From assembly GCF_947489355.1 (NCBI RefSeq), contig NZ_CANLDD010000018.1, positions 1 through 64,000 on the forward strand: a stretch of 64,000 nt of DNA, read 5' to 3'. Shown piece after piece: positions 17,357 to 27,100 of this stretch; positions within the stretch are counted from its first letter, which is position 1, and every line of letters starts with the position of its first letter. The stretch comes from an uncultured Microbulbifer sp. (GTDB lineage Bacteria; Pseudomonadota; Gammaproteobacteria; Pseudomonadales; Cellvibrionaceae). Under the pieces are notes generated by a model. The model was not told the DNA's origin. It did no database searches and saw nothing but the letters and a program-made list of their open reading frames with translations. The position numbers and the translations under genes are program-made.

Positions 17357-19768
17357 ATGGAAGTCGTCACCAGCGGTAGTTCATCCCTGCAAATTCCGGG
17401 CTATCGTATCCTCAAAAAAATCAATCAGGGCGGCATGTCCACGGTGTACCTGGCAATCCAGCGGAGTGTGGGCCGCCAGGTGGCCCTCAAGGTGATGTCG
17501 CCGGTTTTGAATGCAGACCCGGTCTTCAGTGAGCGATTCCAGCGCGAGGCCAATATCGTCGGGCAGCTCTCCCACCCCAATATTGTCGGCATCCACGATA
17601 TTGGTCGCTACCGCAGCCTAAATTATATTGCCATGGATTATATGCCGGGAGGCTCGGTGTCAGAACGGCTTGAAAAAGGCCCTATGGCGCCGCTGGAAGC
17701 CCTGAATGTCGTGCGGCAAATCGCCATGGCACTGGATCACGCCCACAGCAAGGGCTATGTACATCGCGATCTCAAACCCGAGAATATCCTGTTGCGGGAG
17801 GACGGCTCCGCCGTACTCAGCGATTTCGGGGTCGCGCGGGCGGTCGCGCGCACCACCCGCATGACCAATAGCGGCATGGTAGTGGGAACCCCCCACTACA
17901 TGAGCCCCGAGCAGGCACGGGGAGCCGCCATTGACGGTCGCGCCGACCTCTACAGTCTCGGGGTGGTCTTCTATGAAATGCTGACCGGTGCCGTGCCCTA
18001 TCAAGCCGAGGAAGCGGTGGCCATTGCCATCAAGCATCTGACCGGCCCTATCCCGCGGCTGCCGTCGCGCAACGCCATTTACCAGCCACTGATAGACCGC
18101 TTTCTGGCGAAGGACCCGGACAAACGGTTTCAGCGCGGACTGGATGTGAGTGATGCCGTGGACCAATGGGTTGCTACCCTGGCGGGTAAGCCCAGCAGCC
18201 AAATCAGCCAGCTCAACAATGCCTCCGTTGGGATTTACAGCCTCACCCGCGCCCTGTTGCTCACCTTGTACAGCAGCGTCAGCGAGCGGATTGTGCGGGT
18301 CCTGAAACGAGGCAGAAAACACCCCGAGCAGCCACAGCGAACACAAACAGAACGGGACACTCTCGTGCGCCTGCACCAGCTGCTGCGTGAACCCGCAAAA
18401 CACAAACGCCCCTGGCTGGCCGGCGGACTCATGGCCCTCTCCCTGTTCCTCACCTGGAGTCTGTTCAGCCTGATCAGCGCCAAAGCCCAATGGCGCAGCG
18501 GCCTCCCGCTCCTCGACAGCGCCAGCCGCTTTACCGCCGGGGTCCTGTCGGGTCAGGCAGCCGCATTATTGCCCACTCCCGATTCAATACCTGATAAGAA
18601 TCCCGCCAGTGAAACCCAAACGACCGCTTTAGGGGCAACAGAGGGCGGGGAAAATATAACCACAAAACCCGTTGCGCTTGCAGAAAGTGGCGGGCCTCCG
18701 CGAAGCCCCGGCAGCGGCATGGACAAAACGGCCACAACAACCCCATTGAGCCCGGAGACAACGAAAAGTGCCTCCGGGACCATCCAGGCTGCGTTATCCG
18801 AGATTCCCAAAGCCCCACCCACCTATGCCCTGAATGTGAAGACATCGCCGCAAGACGCCCGTGTGCGCATTATGAATATTGCACCCCGCTATCAGCCGGG
18901 CATCAAACTAAAGTCGGGAAAATACGACCTGGAAATCAGCAAGCCCGGCTTTAACAAGGTGCGCCGCTGGGTCGATATCAAAGATAGTGACCTCACACTA
19001 TCGCTTGCGCTGGAGCGGGCTTACTTTGCCGGGAAAAAAATCCGCTCGAAACTCCCATCCGGGGGCTGGGGGCCACAGATGATTGTGATCGAAGCGGGCA
19101 GGTTTACCATGGGCAATAACCGGCGCTCTTTCAGCAGTCCGGCCCACAAGGTGGCAATCACCCGTGCTTTTGCCATTTCAACCCATGAAATTACCTTTGA
19201 TGAGTATGATCGTTTTGCTCTGGCCACCGGTCGTGCTCTGCCGGACGACGCCGGCTGGGGGCGCGGAGACAGGCCCGTTATCCATGTCAGCTGGGAGGAT
19301 GCCCAAGGGTACGTGCAGTGGCTATCCTCAGAAACCCGCCAGCGCTACCGCCTGGCCACTGAAGCGGAATGGGAGTACGCGGCCCGCGCAGGTGTTGCAG
19401 AGCCTTTCTGGTGGGGGGGCGATGATGCGCGCGGCAAGGCCAATTGCCGGCGGGGATGCAATAGCGAATTCAACAGCCTCTTCCGTGTCACCACTGCACC
19501 CGTGGGTCACTACCCGGCCAACCCCTTCGGACTCTACGATACCGCGGGTAACGTCGCCGAATGGGTGCAGGACTGCTACCAGCCCGGTTATGACAGTAGC
19601 CGCACCGATGCAAACCCGCTGCGGATAGCGAACTGTAAATTGCACAGCGTGCGCGGTGGCTCTATGCGGGACACCTCCAGCAAGATCAGTGCGGATTATC
19701 GCAAGGGCCTCAGCGATGATAGCCGCTTGCGGGATCTCGGTTTTCGGGTGGTTATGGAACTCGAGTAA
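17357..19768 (+). CDS. Membrane Ser/Thr kinase with PEGA and FGE-sulfatase-like domains
   Basis: This 803-residue fusion has a Hanks-type kinase domain at about residues 15-275: glycine loop NQGGMSTVYLA, Lys45 in VALKVM, HRDLKPEN with Asp138, DFG at 156-158 and MSPEQA. All catalytic residues are present. One membrane helix lies at about 352-375 and a Ser/Thr/Pro-rich stretch at about 400-485. A PEGA domain (about 490-553) and an FGE-sulfatase/SUMF1-like domain (about 574-801, ending DLGFRVVMEL) face the periplasm. The cysteine pair of true formylglycine-generating enzymes is not seen in the last strand region (RGGSMRDTSSKISADYR), so this domain probably binds a ligand rather than oxidises cysteine. 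It shares an operon with the PP2C gene. No type VI secretion genes are nearby. Confidence 0.93.
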   Translation: MEVVTSGSSSLQIPGYRILKKINQGGMSTVYLAIQRSVGRQVALKVMSPVLNADPVFSERFQREANIVGQLSHPNIVGIHDIGRYRSLNYIAMDYMPGGSVSERLEKGPMAPLEALNVVRQIAMALDHAHSKGYVHRDLKPENILLREDGSAVLSDFGVARAVARTTRMTNSGMVVGTPHYMSPEQARGAAIDGRADLYSLGVVFYEMLTGAVPYQAEEAVAIAIKHLTGPIPRLPSRNAIYQPLIDRFLAKDPDKRFQRGLDVSDAVDQWVATLAGKPSSQISQLNNASVGIYSLTRALLLTLYSSVSERIVRVLKRGRKHPEQPQRTQTERDTLVRLHQLLREPAKHKRPWLAGGLMALSLFLTWSLFSLISAKAQWRSGLPLLDSASRFTAGVLSGQAAALLPTPDSIPDKNPASETQTTALGATEGGENITTKPVALAESGGPPRSPGSGMDKTATTTPLSPETTKSASGTIQAALSEIPKAPPTYALNVKTSPQDARVRIMNIAPRYQPGIKLKSGKYDLEISKPGFNKVRRWVDIKDSDLTLSLALERAYFAGKKIRSKLPSGGWGPQMIVIEAGRFTMGNNRRSFSSPAHKVAITRAFAISTHEITFDEYDRFALATGRALPDDAGWGRGDRPVIHVSWEDAQGYVQWLSSETRQRYRLATEAEWEYAARAGVAEPFWWGGDDARGKANCRRGCNSEFNSLFRVTTAPVGHYPANPFGLYDTAGNVAEWVQDCYQPGYDSSRTDANPLRIANCKLHSVRGGSMRDTSSKISADYRKGLSDDSRLRDLGFRVVMELE

Positions 19769-19846
19769 AGCGTGTCCCTGCCGGGATATTTTTGATGTTT
19801 CAGCCGGCCCGCTGACTTAAGGGTTGAGCCTCGAAGCGCATCGGGT

Positions 19847-22084
19847 CTATTCCCCTGCGCACAATTCCCAGACATTGTGAATCCTCGGGTTTCTGTGAAA
19901 ATCCCTGTCCAGCAATTGCAGCGGCTTTACCCGGTAGGCTTTGTCAATCTCCCCATCCATTTTGAAACTGCGCAAATTATTTGAAAACACCAGTCTGCCA
20001 CCGGGGGCCAGCAACGTCATGCACTGGTGAATCAGCGTTGCGTGATCGCGCTGTATATCCAGTACCCTGCGCATTTTGACAGAATTGGAAAAGGTGGGGG
20101 GGTCGAGGAAGATCAAATCGTACTGTCCTTTGCGATTTTGCTGGGCTGAGGCAAGCCACCGAAGGCAGTCCGCTTCCACCAGTTGGTGCCGGTAAGGGTC
20201 CATAGTATTCGCGCGAAAATTGCGTGCGGCCCAGGACTGATACGTTCTGGACATGTCCACACTGGTACTCCGCACACAGCCCCCCAGGGCGGCCTGCACT
20301 GTCGCACTGGCGGTGTAGCAGAATAAATTGAGAAATGTTTTGCCGGAGGCTAACTCGCGAATGTACTTGCGCACCGGACGGTGGTCGAGAAACAGTCCGG
20401 TATCGAGATAACGCCACAAATCCACTTCGAACTCAGCACCGTACTCCTTCACTCGCAAAGCGGTTCCAGCTTCCGCCTGCTTTTGATACTGGCCACCGCC
20501 CTTCTGCCCACTCTTGTGACTGTGACGGCGCCGCTCCTTGATACTGATCTTTGCCCGCGGCAAGTCCAGGACAGTTTGCACAGCACGCATCAGGTCGCGC
20601 AGGCGATTACGCGCTTTACCCTCATCAATACTGGCCGGTGGGCGGTACTCCTGCAGATGGACATACAGCGTACCACTACTGGTTCTGTACAAATCCACTG
20701 CAGCAGAATATTCCGGCAGATCGGCATCGTAGAGGCGATAACAATCGACACCGTTCCTATCGGCCCATTTGCCAGTCGTGCGCAGATTCTTACGCAGGCG
20801 GTTGGCCACCATTTCCGCTTCTACGGATAGTTTGCGCTCTTTGTCAGCCGATTGTCCCGGCGCATTCAGTTGATGCACCCGGAACAATAACAATTGGCTG
20901 GGAATACTGCCATTGTACAGTTGGTAGTGCTTGTGGGAGCGCAGCCCGGTGGAATAGCCAAGCTCTGGGTTGCCCGTAAAAATACCCACCTGCCAGCCTG
21001 GAAATTCCACTTTCAGCTGGCGCCCCAACTCCGCGTAGGTTTCCCGCAGGGCTTCCTGATCTCCCAAACGCTCACCGTAGGGAGGATTGGTCAACACTAG
21101 GCCCGGCTTGACTGCCCTGTGGCTCGGGACTTTGAAAGCGGCTACGGAACGACAACGCACTCGAACCCGGCGTTCCAGTCCCGCCCTGGCAATATTGGCT
21201 TCGGCCGCAAAAAGCACCCTGGCATCCGCATCATAACCGCGAATTTCGGGTAAATCTTTCTCCAGGCCAGCAGCGCGGCGCTGCAGGGCTTCCTCACGCA
21301 AGTGATTCCAGATATCGCTCTGGTGATTGAGCCAGGACTCAAAACCAAATTGCTCGCGAAACAAGCCCGGGGCGATATCCGCCGCCATCAAGGCCGCTTC
21401 AATCAAAATGGTGCCCGAGCCACACATGGGGTCCAGCAATGCACCGCCCTCTGCGGCAATCCGTGGCCACTGGGCGCGCAGCAAGAGCGCGGCGGCGAGA
21501 TTCTCCTTTAATGGTGCAGCGCCAATTTGGGTGCGGTAGCCGCGTTTATGCAGGCTGTCACCACTGAGATCAATCGCGATATCCAGTTTTTCCCGCTGTA
21601 ATCGCAACGCCACGGTCAAATCGGGATTGTGCTTGACAATGGTCGGTCTCGCACCGGTCTGACGGCGCAGGCGATCGACAATTGCATCTTTTGCCTTCTG
21701 TGCACCGAATTGACTGTTGCGAATCTCACGATTGGTGCCGGAGAACTGTAGCCAGAGCTTGCCAGACGGCTGTATATGCTGCTCCCAGGGCTGAGCGGCA
21801 ACTGCTCGATAAAGATCTTCGGCACCGCCTATACGCACCTGATCCAGGCGCGCCAGGATACGGTTGGCGAGGCGGCTCCAGAGACAACAGCGGTAGGCCA
21901 GGGCTAAAGAGCCGCAAAAGTGCACCGCCGCGGGCTGCTCCTGCAATCCATCCGCACCGAGAGTCCGCAGCTCCTGGGCGAGCAGACTTTCAAGCCCTTT
22001 GGGGCAGGTGGCAGTGAACTTTAATGCTTCTATCTGTAAATCAGTCAACATATTTACCCAATTTCCCCCTCCAGAAGGGGACAT
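19847..22084 (-). CDS. rlmKL: Bifunctional 23S rRNA methyltransferase RlmKL
   Basis: The 745-residue protein joins RlmL, which makes m2G2445, to RlmK, which makes m7G2069, on 23S rRNA. The N-terminal half has a THUMP region and a methyltransferase with LDPMCGSGTILIEAA and the catalytic-loop motif LTNPPYGERL. The C-terminal half has a second Rossmann methyltransferase (GKTFLNLFCYTASATVQAALGG, DLIFLDPPTFSNS). The length is near that of E. coli RlmL (702 aa). ATG 22084 has GGGAG about 9 bases upstream. An ATG at 22051 (MLTDLQIEA) fits the usual family N-terminus better but has a poorer ribosome site. It is divergent from rmf. Confidence 0.95.
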   Translation of the reverse strand: MSPSGGGNWVNMLTDLQIEALKFTATCPKGLESLLAQELRTLGADGLQEQPAAVHFCGSLALAYRCCLWSRLANRILARLDQVRIGGAEDLYRAVAAQPWEQHIQPSGKLWLQFSGTNREIRNSQFGAQKAKDAIVDRLRRQTGARPTIVKHNPDLTVALRLQREKLDIAIDLSGDSLHKRGYRTQIGAAPLKENLAAALLLRAQWPRIAAEGGALLDPMCGSGTILIEAALMAADIAPGLFREQFGFESWLNHQSDIWNHLREEALQRRAAGLEKDLPEIRGYDADARVLFAAEANIARAGLERRVRVRCRSVAAFKVPSHRAVKPGLVLTNPPYGERLGDQEALRETYAELGRQLKVEFPGWQVGIFTGNPELGYSTGLRSHKHYQLYNGSIPSQLLLFRVHQLNAPGQSADKERKLSVEAEMVANRLRKNLRTTGKWADRNGVDCYRLYDADLPEYSAAVDLYRTSSGTLYVHLQEYRPPASIDEGKARNRLRDLMRAVQTVLDLPRAKISIKERRRHSHKSGQKGGGQYQKQAEAGTALRVKEYGAEFEVDLWRYLDTGLFLDHRPVRKYIRELASGKTFLNLFCYTASATVQAALGGCVRSTSVDMSRTYQSWAARNFRANTMDPYRHQLVEADCLRWLASAQQNRKGQYDLIFLDPPTFSNSVKMRRVLDIQRDHATLIHQCMTLLAPGGRLVFSNNLRSFKMDGEIDKAYRVKPLQLLDRDFHRNPRIHNVWELCAGE

Positions 22085-22555
22085 TTCACGTCTCCCGGGG
22101 CTTGTTAGACGCCGATTTTCTTACCCCGCCCGGTGCGCATCGATGAGAGAAACGATGCCGCCCTCAGAGACTTAGAACCAGTGAGCACCTACCGGCACCC
22201 GTACTCCTGACATGCACAGCCACCCTCGAAACCGGTCACAAGCGGAGGGTCACTCCGCCGCCGTCGCGATGTCCCCTGTGCCGTCTCAACCCACGCTAAA
22301 CGCACCGATTGGCGCCATGTCTGTGGAGTCATGTGGGATTTTCCCGCCCCACCCGTAGCGTTCAAATGGCCTGTCCAGAGTTTTCCGATTGGGCAAACCC
22401 GACAGTATTCTTGCAATAGGAGGCGGAAAGGAAAGCGCGCGGTCACCTGCGGGAAAGATTCACTAAGCTTAAACAAACGGTGCAATATAACTGTAAAGCG
22501 TATCCATCATACCGCGCTGCCACCGGTACATCTACGAACAGAGGTGCCTTATACA
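22085..22555. other. Intergenic region upstream of rmf
   Basis: 470 bp between the divergent rlmKL and rmf genes with no supportable gene. The rmf side (about 22440-22555) is AT-richer and probably holds the rmf promoter, but I could not pick a clear -35/-10 pair. The open frames on both strands are shadows with no ribosome sites. Confidence 0.4.
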
Positions 22556-22807
22556 ATGAAACGCCAAAAACGCAATCACACCGACAGGGCATTCTACCGG
22601 GGTTATTTAGCTGCACTGAACAACAAGTCCATTGACAGTTGCCCCTTTGTGGAAAGTGATGCCCACCAGGAATGGGTCAACGGCTGGCGTGAAGGGCGGG
22701 AAGACTACTGGAATGGCTTTGACAGAACCACTAAGGCGCAAAAATTGGAGATTTATAGCGCTGTTTCCACCGACATCCAGTACCCGGACGGCTGGAGTAC
22801 CATTTAG
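22556..22807 (+). CDS. rmf: Ribosome modulation factor
   Basis: RMF dimerises 70S ribosomes into inactive 100S particles in stationary phase. The N-terminus MKRQKRNHTDRAFYRGYLAAL and the central CPF..., QEWVNGWREGREDYWNG segments match the family signature (MKRQKRD..RGYQAG..CPY..WLGGWREA). At 83 residues it is longer than the E. coli protein (55) and about 10 longer than I recall for Pseudomonas. The extra part is a C-terminal tail after WNGF. The start is ATG 22556, with GAGGTG about 9 bases upstream. The in-frame extension to 22331 has no family support. It is monocistronic and convergent with pyrD. Confidence 0.93.
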   Translation: MKRQKRNHTDRAFYRGYLAALNNKSIDSCPFVESDAHQEWVNGWREGREDYWNGFDRTTKAQKLEIYSAVSTDIQYPDGWSTI

Positions 22808-22936
22808 CCCTTAACGACAACCCATGACCTCTCCCGGTCCCTGCTCAGGGCCAACAAGCGCAGAGTGCTTTTGATATGGCGCTCTGCAATACATACCAAT
22901 GCTTTTTCAACGGCGGCTGTCCATGTGCAACCAGAC

Positions 22937-23983
22937 TTATTGGGACTCACCGCCAACTGAGTGACGGCGCTCCAGGGCAAGGGCCTCCGCGGCAGCGCGA
23001 ATGAGCGCCGGGCCCCGATAGATAAACCCGGTGTAGATCTGCACCGCAGTGGCACCGGCACGAATTTTATCCACCGCGCTGTCCCCATCAAAAATACCGC
23101 CCACACCAACAATCGGGATCCGCTTGTCCAGCGCCTGGGACAATTGCGCAATAACCTGGGTCGAGCGCTCCCGTAGCGGCTTACCGCTGAGACCGCCCTC
23201 CTCGCTTCCATAGGGTAGCTTGGCGACCGAAGACTTATCGATGGTGGTATTGGTCGCGATGACACCATCGACACTGTACTCGCACAACACCTCGGCAATC
23301 TGCGCGATGACCTCCCCCTCCAAATCTGGGGCAATCTTTACCGCCACGGGCACATAGCGGTCACTCTTTTGCGCCAGCTGCAGTTGCTTGTCTTTGATAC
23401 GTTCCAGCAGACGTTTCAGGCTTTCGCCAAACTGCAGATCTCGCAAACCGCGCGTATTGGGAGAGGACACATTGGCTGTGATGTAATCCGCAAAGGGATA
23501 GACTTTTTCCATGCACAGGCAGTAGTCGTCCGCCGCTCTCTCAACCGGGGTATCAAAGTTCTTGCCCACATTGATGCCCAGTACCCCCTTGTAGCGGCGA
23601 TGCCGCACCCGCTGTACAAGGTAATCGACACCGAGGTTATTAAACCCCATACGGTTGATAAGGGCACCAGCCTCCTCCACACGGAACAGGCGCGGTTGTG
23701 GGTTGCCTGGCTGCGGGCGTGGGGTCACGGTCCCCACTTCGATAAAACCAAAGCCCAGTGCACCCAATCCGTTGAATGCCTGCGCATTCTTGTCCAGCCC
23801 CGCAGCCAGTCCCACGGGGTTGGGTAATGTCAGCCCCATCAACTCCACGGGGTCATGCGCTATGGGCTTTTTGAACAGCGACATCAGACCGAGACGCTCG
23901 GCGGCCCCGATCGCATCCAGTGAGAAATGGTGGGCTCGCTCGGGATCGAGCGCGAACAATGCCTTACGCAGTGTTGAATACAT
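22937..23983 (-). CDS. pyrD: Quinone-dependent dihydroorotate dehydrogenase
   Basis: PyrD oxidises dihydroorotate to orotate in pyrimidine synthesis and passes electrons to membrane quinones (class 2). The 348-residue product has the N-terminal amphipathic helical membrane anchor (MYSTLRKALFALDPERAHHFSLDAI) that marks this class, then the FMN barrel with NPVGLAAGLDKNA, GFGFIEVGTVTPRPQPGNP, FNNLGVD, NVSSPNTRGLRDLQ with the catalytic serine, and GVGGIFDGDSAVDKI. The start is ATG 23983, preceded by AAGGAAAGG; the upstream extension to 24121 has no family counterpart. It lies 160 bp downstream of the glutamate dehydrogenase gene and is probably transcribed separately. Confidence 0.96.
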   Translation of the reverse strand: MYSTLRKALFALDPERAHHFSLDAIGAAERLGLMSLFKKPIAHDPVELMGLTLPNPVGLAAGLDKNAQAFNGLGALGFGFIEVGTVTPRPQPGNPQPRLFRVEEAGALINRMGFNNLGVDYLVQRVRHRRYKGVLGINVGKNFDTPVERAADDYCLCMEKVYPFADYITANVSSPNTRGLRDLQFGESLKRLLERIKDKQLQLAQKSDRYVPVAVKIAPDLEGEVIAQIAEVLCEYSVDGVIATNTTIDKSSVAKLPYGSEEGGLSGKPLRERSTQVIAQLSQALDKRIPIVGVGGIFDGDSAVDKIRAGATAVQIYTGFIYRGPALIRAAAEALALERRHSVGGESQ

Positions 23984-24142
23984 ACCTTTCCTTAATATGG
24001 GGAGCGAGCGGCCACCCACTTGCCACGAAAAGGGCAAACGAAACACTCGGGTTTCACAAATACATGGTTGGGGCCACCCACAGAGGCCCCTCCAACCCAT
24101 ACCAATCCGGCAATCAAACAATTCCCGGAACTGGCGACTGTG

Positions 24143-27100
24143 TTATTCCTGCAGGGATTCACAGTTTGCGGTAGCCTGAGCAAGGTACATCAACTCGCGC
24201 AGAGCCACCGTAAACATCGCAAAATCACCCACAGAGGCTGCTTTCAGCTCGGCAATCATCGTGTGCCAACGTGCAATGGCAGACGCCATAATAGCGCTCC
24301 AGCGCAACATCGCGGTATCGACATCCAATTTCTCCCCACTGGCGAGGCGCAGGATGTTTACCGCAAGGGTCGAGAGCTGGCTGTCCAGATCATCCATGCT
24401 GGTTTCGCGGGCCTGCGCTTGCCAGAAACTGTCGACCGGCAGATCGACAATCAGGTTGCCGAACCAGTGCAGGTTCAGCGCGTCGGAAAGCCGAAAGTAA
24501 ACGATGGCCACTTCTTCCACCGACTTGCCACTGGCCCGCGCCGAGGCAGAAATACCCAGTGCAGAATAGAGATAGGTTGGGGAGGCTGACAGTAGTGCCA
24601 GAGGCTCAGGCACCCCCGCTTCCAAAAGCTTCTGGTAACGCTGCTCCCACTCACTGAGTGGATCGCCGCTCAGAATTTTAGGCAGGGCCTTGATGACGCG
24701 CTGTACCGGCTCCTGGAACAACGCACAATTGCGCGCCGGCTCCAAATCACTGCGGCGATTGCGCAGAAACCAGCGGGTGGCGCGGCGCACCCGGCCGATC
24801 ATGGAATTAAGCAGCTCGGTCTGCAGTTCCGCCGGTACCTTGTAGTCGAGTTGGACCACCTGCTCCTGAAACTCTTGCATGCTGTAAACATCGCGGGCAC
24901 TCACATAGGCCGCTGCAACATCGTCGATATTTCCCCCGGTGGCGGTGCTGATGCGATTATAGAATGTGATCCCCATGCTGTTGACCATTTCATTGGCCAC
25001 CTGGGTGGCAACAATCTGGCGCAGCAGCGGATGCCCGTATACCTGTTCCTCGTATTGCGCCACCAGCTCTGCCGGAAAGGCGGACTCGGCAGCCCGACGC
25101 ACTTGGGGATTATTGGCAATTTCTGAGCCTTGTAGCGCTTCTTTGAGCTGCACCTTCACATAGGAAAGCAAAACCGACAATTCGGGACGGGTGAGGCATT
25201 GCCCTTTGTGCAACCGCTCGGAAATCTGTTCATTGTCGGGGATAAACTCCAGTGCCCGATTGAGGCGACCGTCATCCTCCAGTGCATTAATGGTGCGCCG
25301 GTATTCATCCAGACGCTTGGAAACCTGGTACTCAGCGATGCTTAATGCGCGGGTCTGGTCGTAGTTATTGCGCAGCACAAGATCGCTCACCGAGTTGGTC
25401 ATTCCATTCAGCAACTGATTGCGCTGCTTGTCGGTGAGGTCCCCGTTTACCACCACCCGATCGAGAAGGATCTTGATGTTCACCTCGTGGTCGGAACAAT
25501 CCACACCGGCGGCGTTGTCGATAAAGTCGGTATTACAGCGGCCGTCATGCAGGGCGTATTCAATGCGTCCGCGCTGGGTCATGCCCAGATTACCCCCTTC
25601 GCCGAAAACCCTGGCGCGCAGCTCGCACCCATTGATGCGCAGATGGTCGTTGGACTTATCTCCCACTTCGCCATCGGATTCTGTGGCCGCCTTGACGTAG
25701 GTACCAATGCCGCCATTCCAGATCAAATCCACAGGTGCACGCAGCAGGGCGCTGATCAGCTCGTTGGGCGTGAGCCGGTCTTCTTTGATATCGAATGCGC
25801 TCTTCATCTCCGCGGAGATCTTGATTGCCTTGACACGGCGCTCGAAAATCCCTCCACCCTTGGAGATCAGCTTGCGGTTGTAATCCCTCCAACCGGAGCG
25901 AGGCAGGCCAAACAGGCGCTTGCGCTCCTCGAAACTGATGGCCGTATCCGGATTAGGATCAATAAAGATGTGTAAATGGTTAAAGGCGGCTGTCAGGCGA
26001 ATATGTTCGGATAACAGCATGCCGTTACCAAAAACATCGCCGCCCATATCGCCGATACCGATTACCGAGAAATCCTCTTTCTGGACATCCATTCCCATTT
26101 CGCGGAAGTGTCGCTGCACAGATACCCAGGCACCACGGGCGGTTATCCCCATCTTCTTGTGGTCATACCCCTGGCTGCCGCCGGAAGCAAAGGCATCGCC
26201 CAGCCAGAAATCATAGTCTTTGGCAATGCCATTGGCGATATCGGAGAAAGAGGCGGTCCCCTTGTCCGCCGCCACTACCAGGTAGGGATCGTCCTCATCC
26301 CGGCGCACAACCAATGGTGGCGGAATGACCTCGCCATCCTTCAAGTTATCGGTGATATCCAGCAGGCCGCGGATAAAGGTTTTATAACAGGCGATTCCCG
26401 CCTCCATCACAGCTTCACCGCTGCCATCCACCGGTGGACGACGCATCACAAAACCGCCTTTTGCACCACTGGGAACGATCACGGCATTTTTCACCGCCTG
26501 GGCTTTCACCAGACCCAATACCTCGGTGCGAAAGTCTTCCAGTCGGTCCGACCAGCGCAGACCACCCCGTGCCACTTTACTGCCACGCAGATGCACACCT
26601 TCCACTCGCGGCGAGTAGACAAAAATCTCAAACTCGGGGCGTGGCTCGGGGATACCCGGAATGTCGCGTGGGCTGAATTTGATTGAGATGTAATCCCTGG
26701 GACGCCCCTCGGCATCGCTCTGAAAGAAGTTGGTACGCAGGGTCGCCAGCAACAATTCCAGGTAGCGACGCAGCACCAGGTCCTCATTGAGATTTTCGAC
26801 GCCATCCAAACCATCGTGGATTTTGATAATCAGCCGCTCGACCCGGGTCTGTTCCTGCTTGCCGGAACTCAGGCGCGGATCAAACAGCGCGCGGAAAAGC
26901 GCCACCAGGTTGCGGGTGATCTCCACGTGGCTGGCCAGCGTTGCTGCGATATAGCCCTGGCTGGCACTGAATGTTGTTTGCTTCAGATAACGGGCGTAGG
27001 CGCGCAACATGGAAACTTCACGCCAGTTCAGGCGGGCGGCCAATACCAGGCGGTTAAAGGCATCGCTTTCGGCAGTGTGATTCCAGATAGCCGCGAAGGC

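Noticed and set aside
22331-22555. In-frame extension of rmf by 75 codons
   Set aside because: RMF proteins start with MKRQKR, which has its own GAGGTG ribosome site at 22556; the upstream part has no family similarity.
24065-24097. Imperfect hairpin between gdhB and pyrD as terminator
   Set aside because: The stem has a three-base bulge and no T-run follows in the direction of transcription, so I did not list it as a feature.
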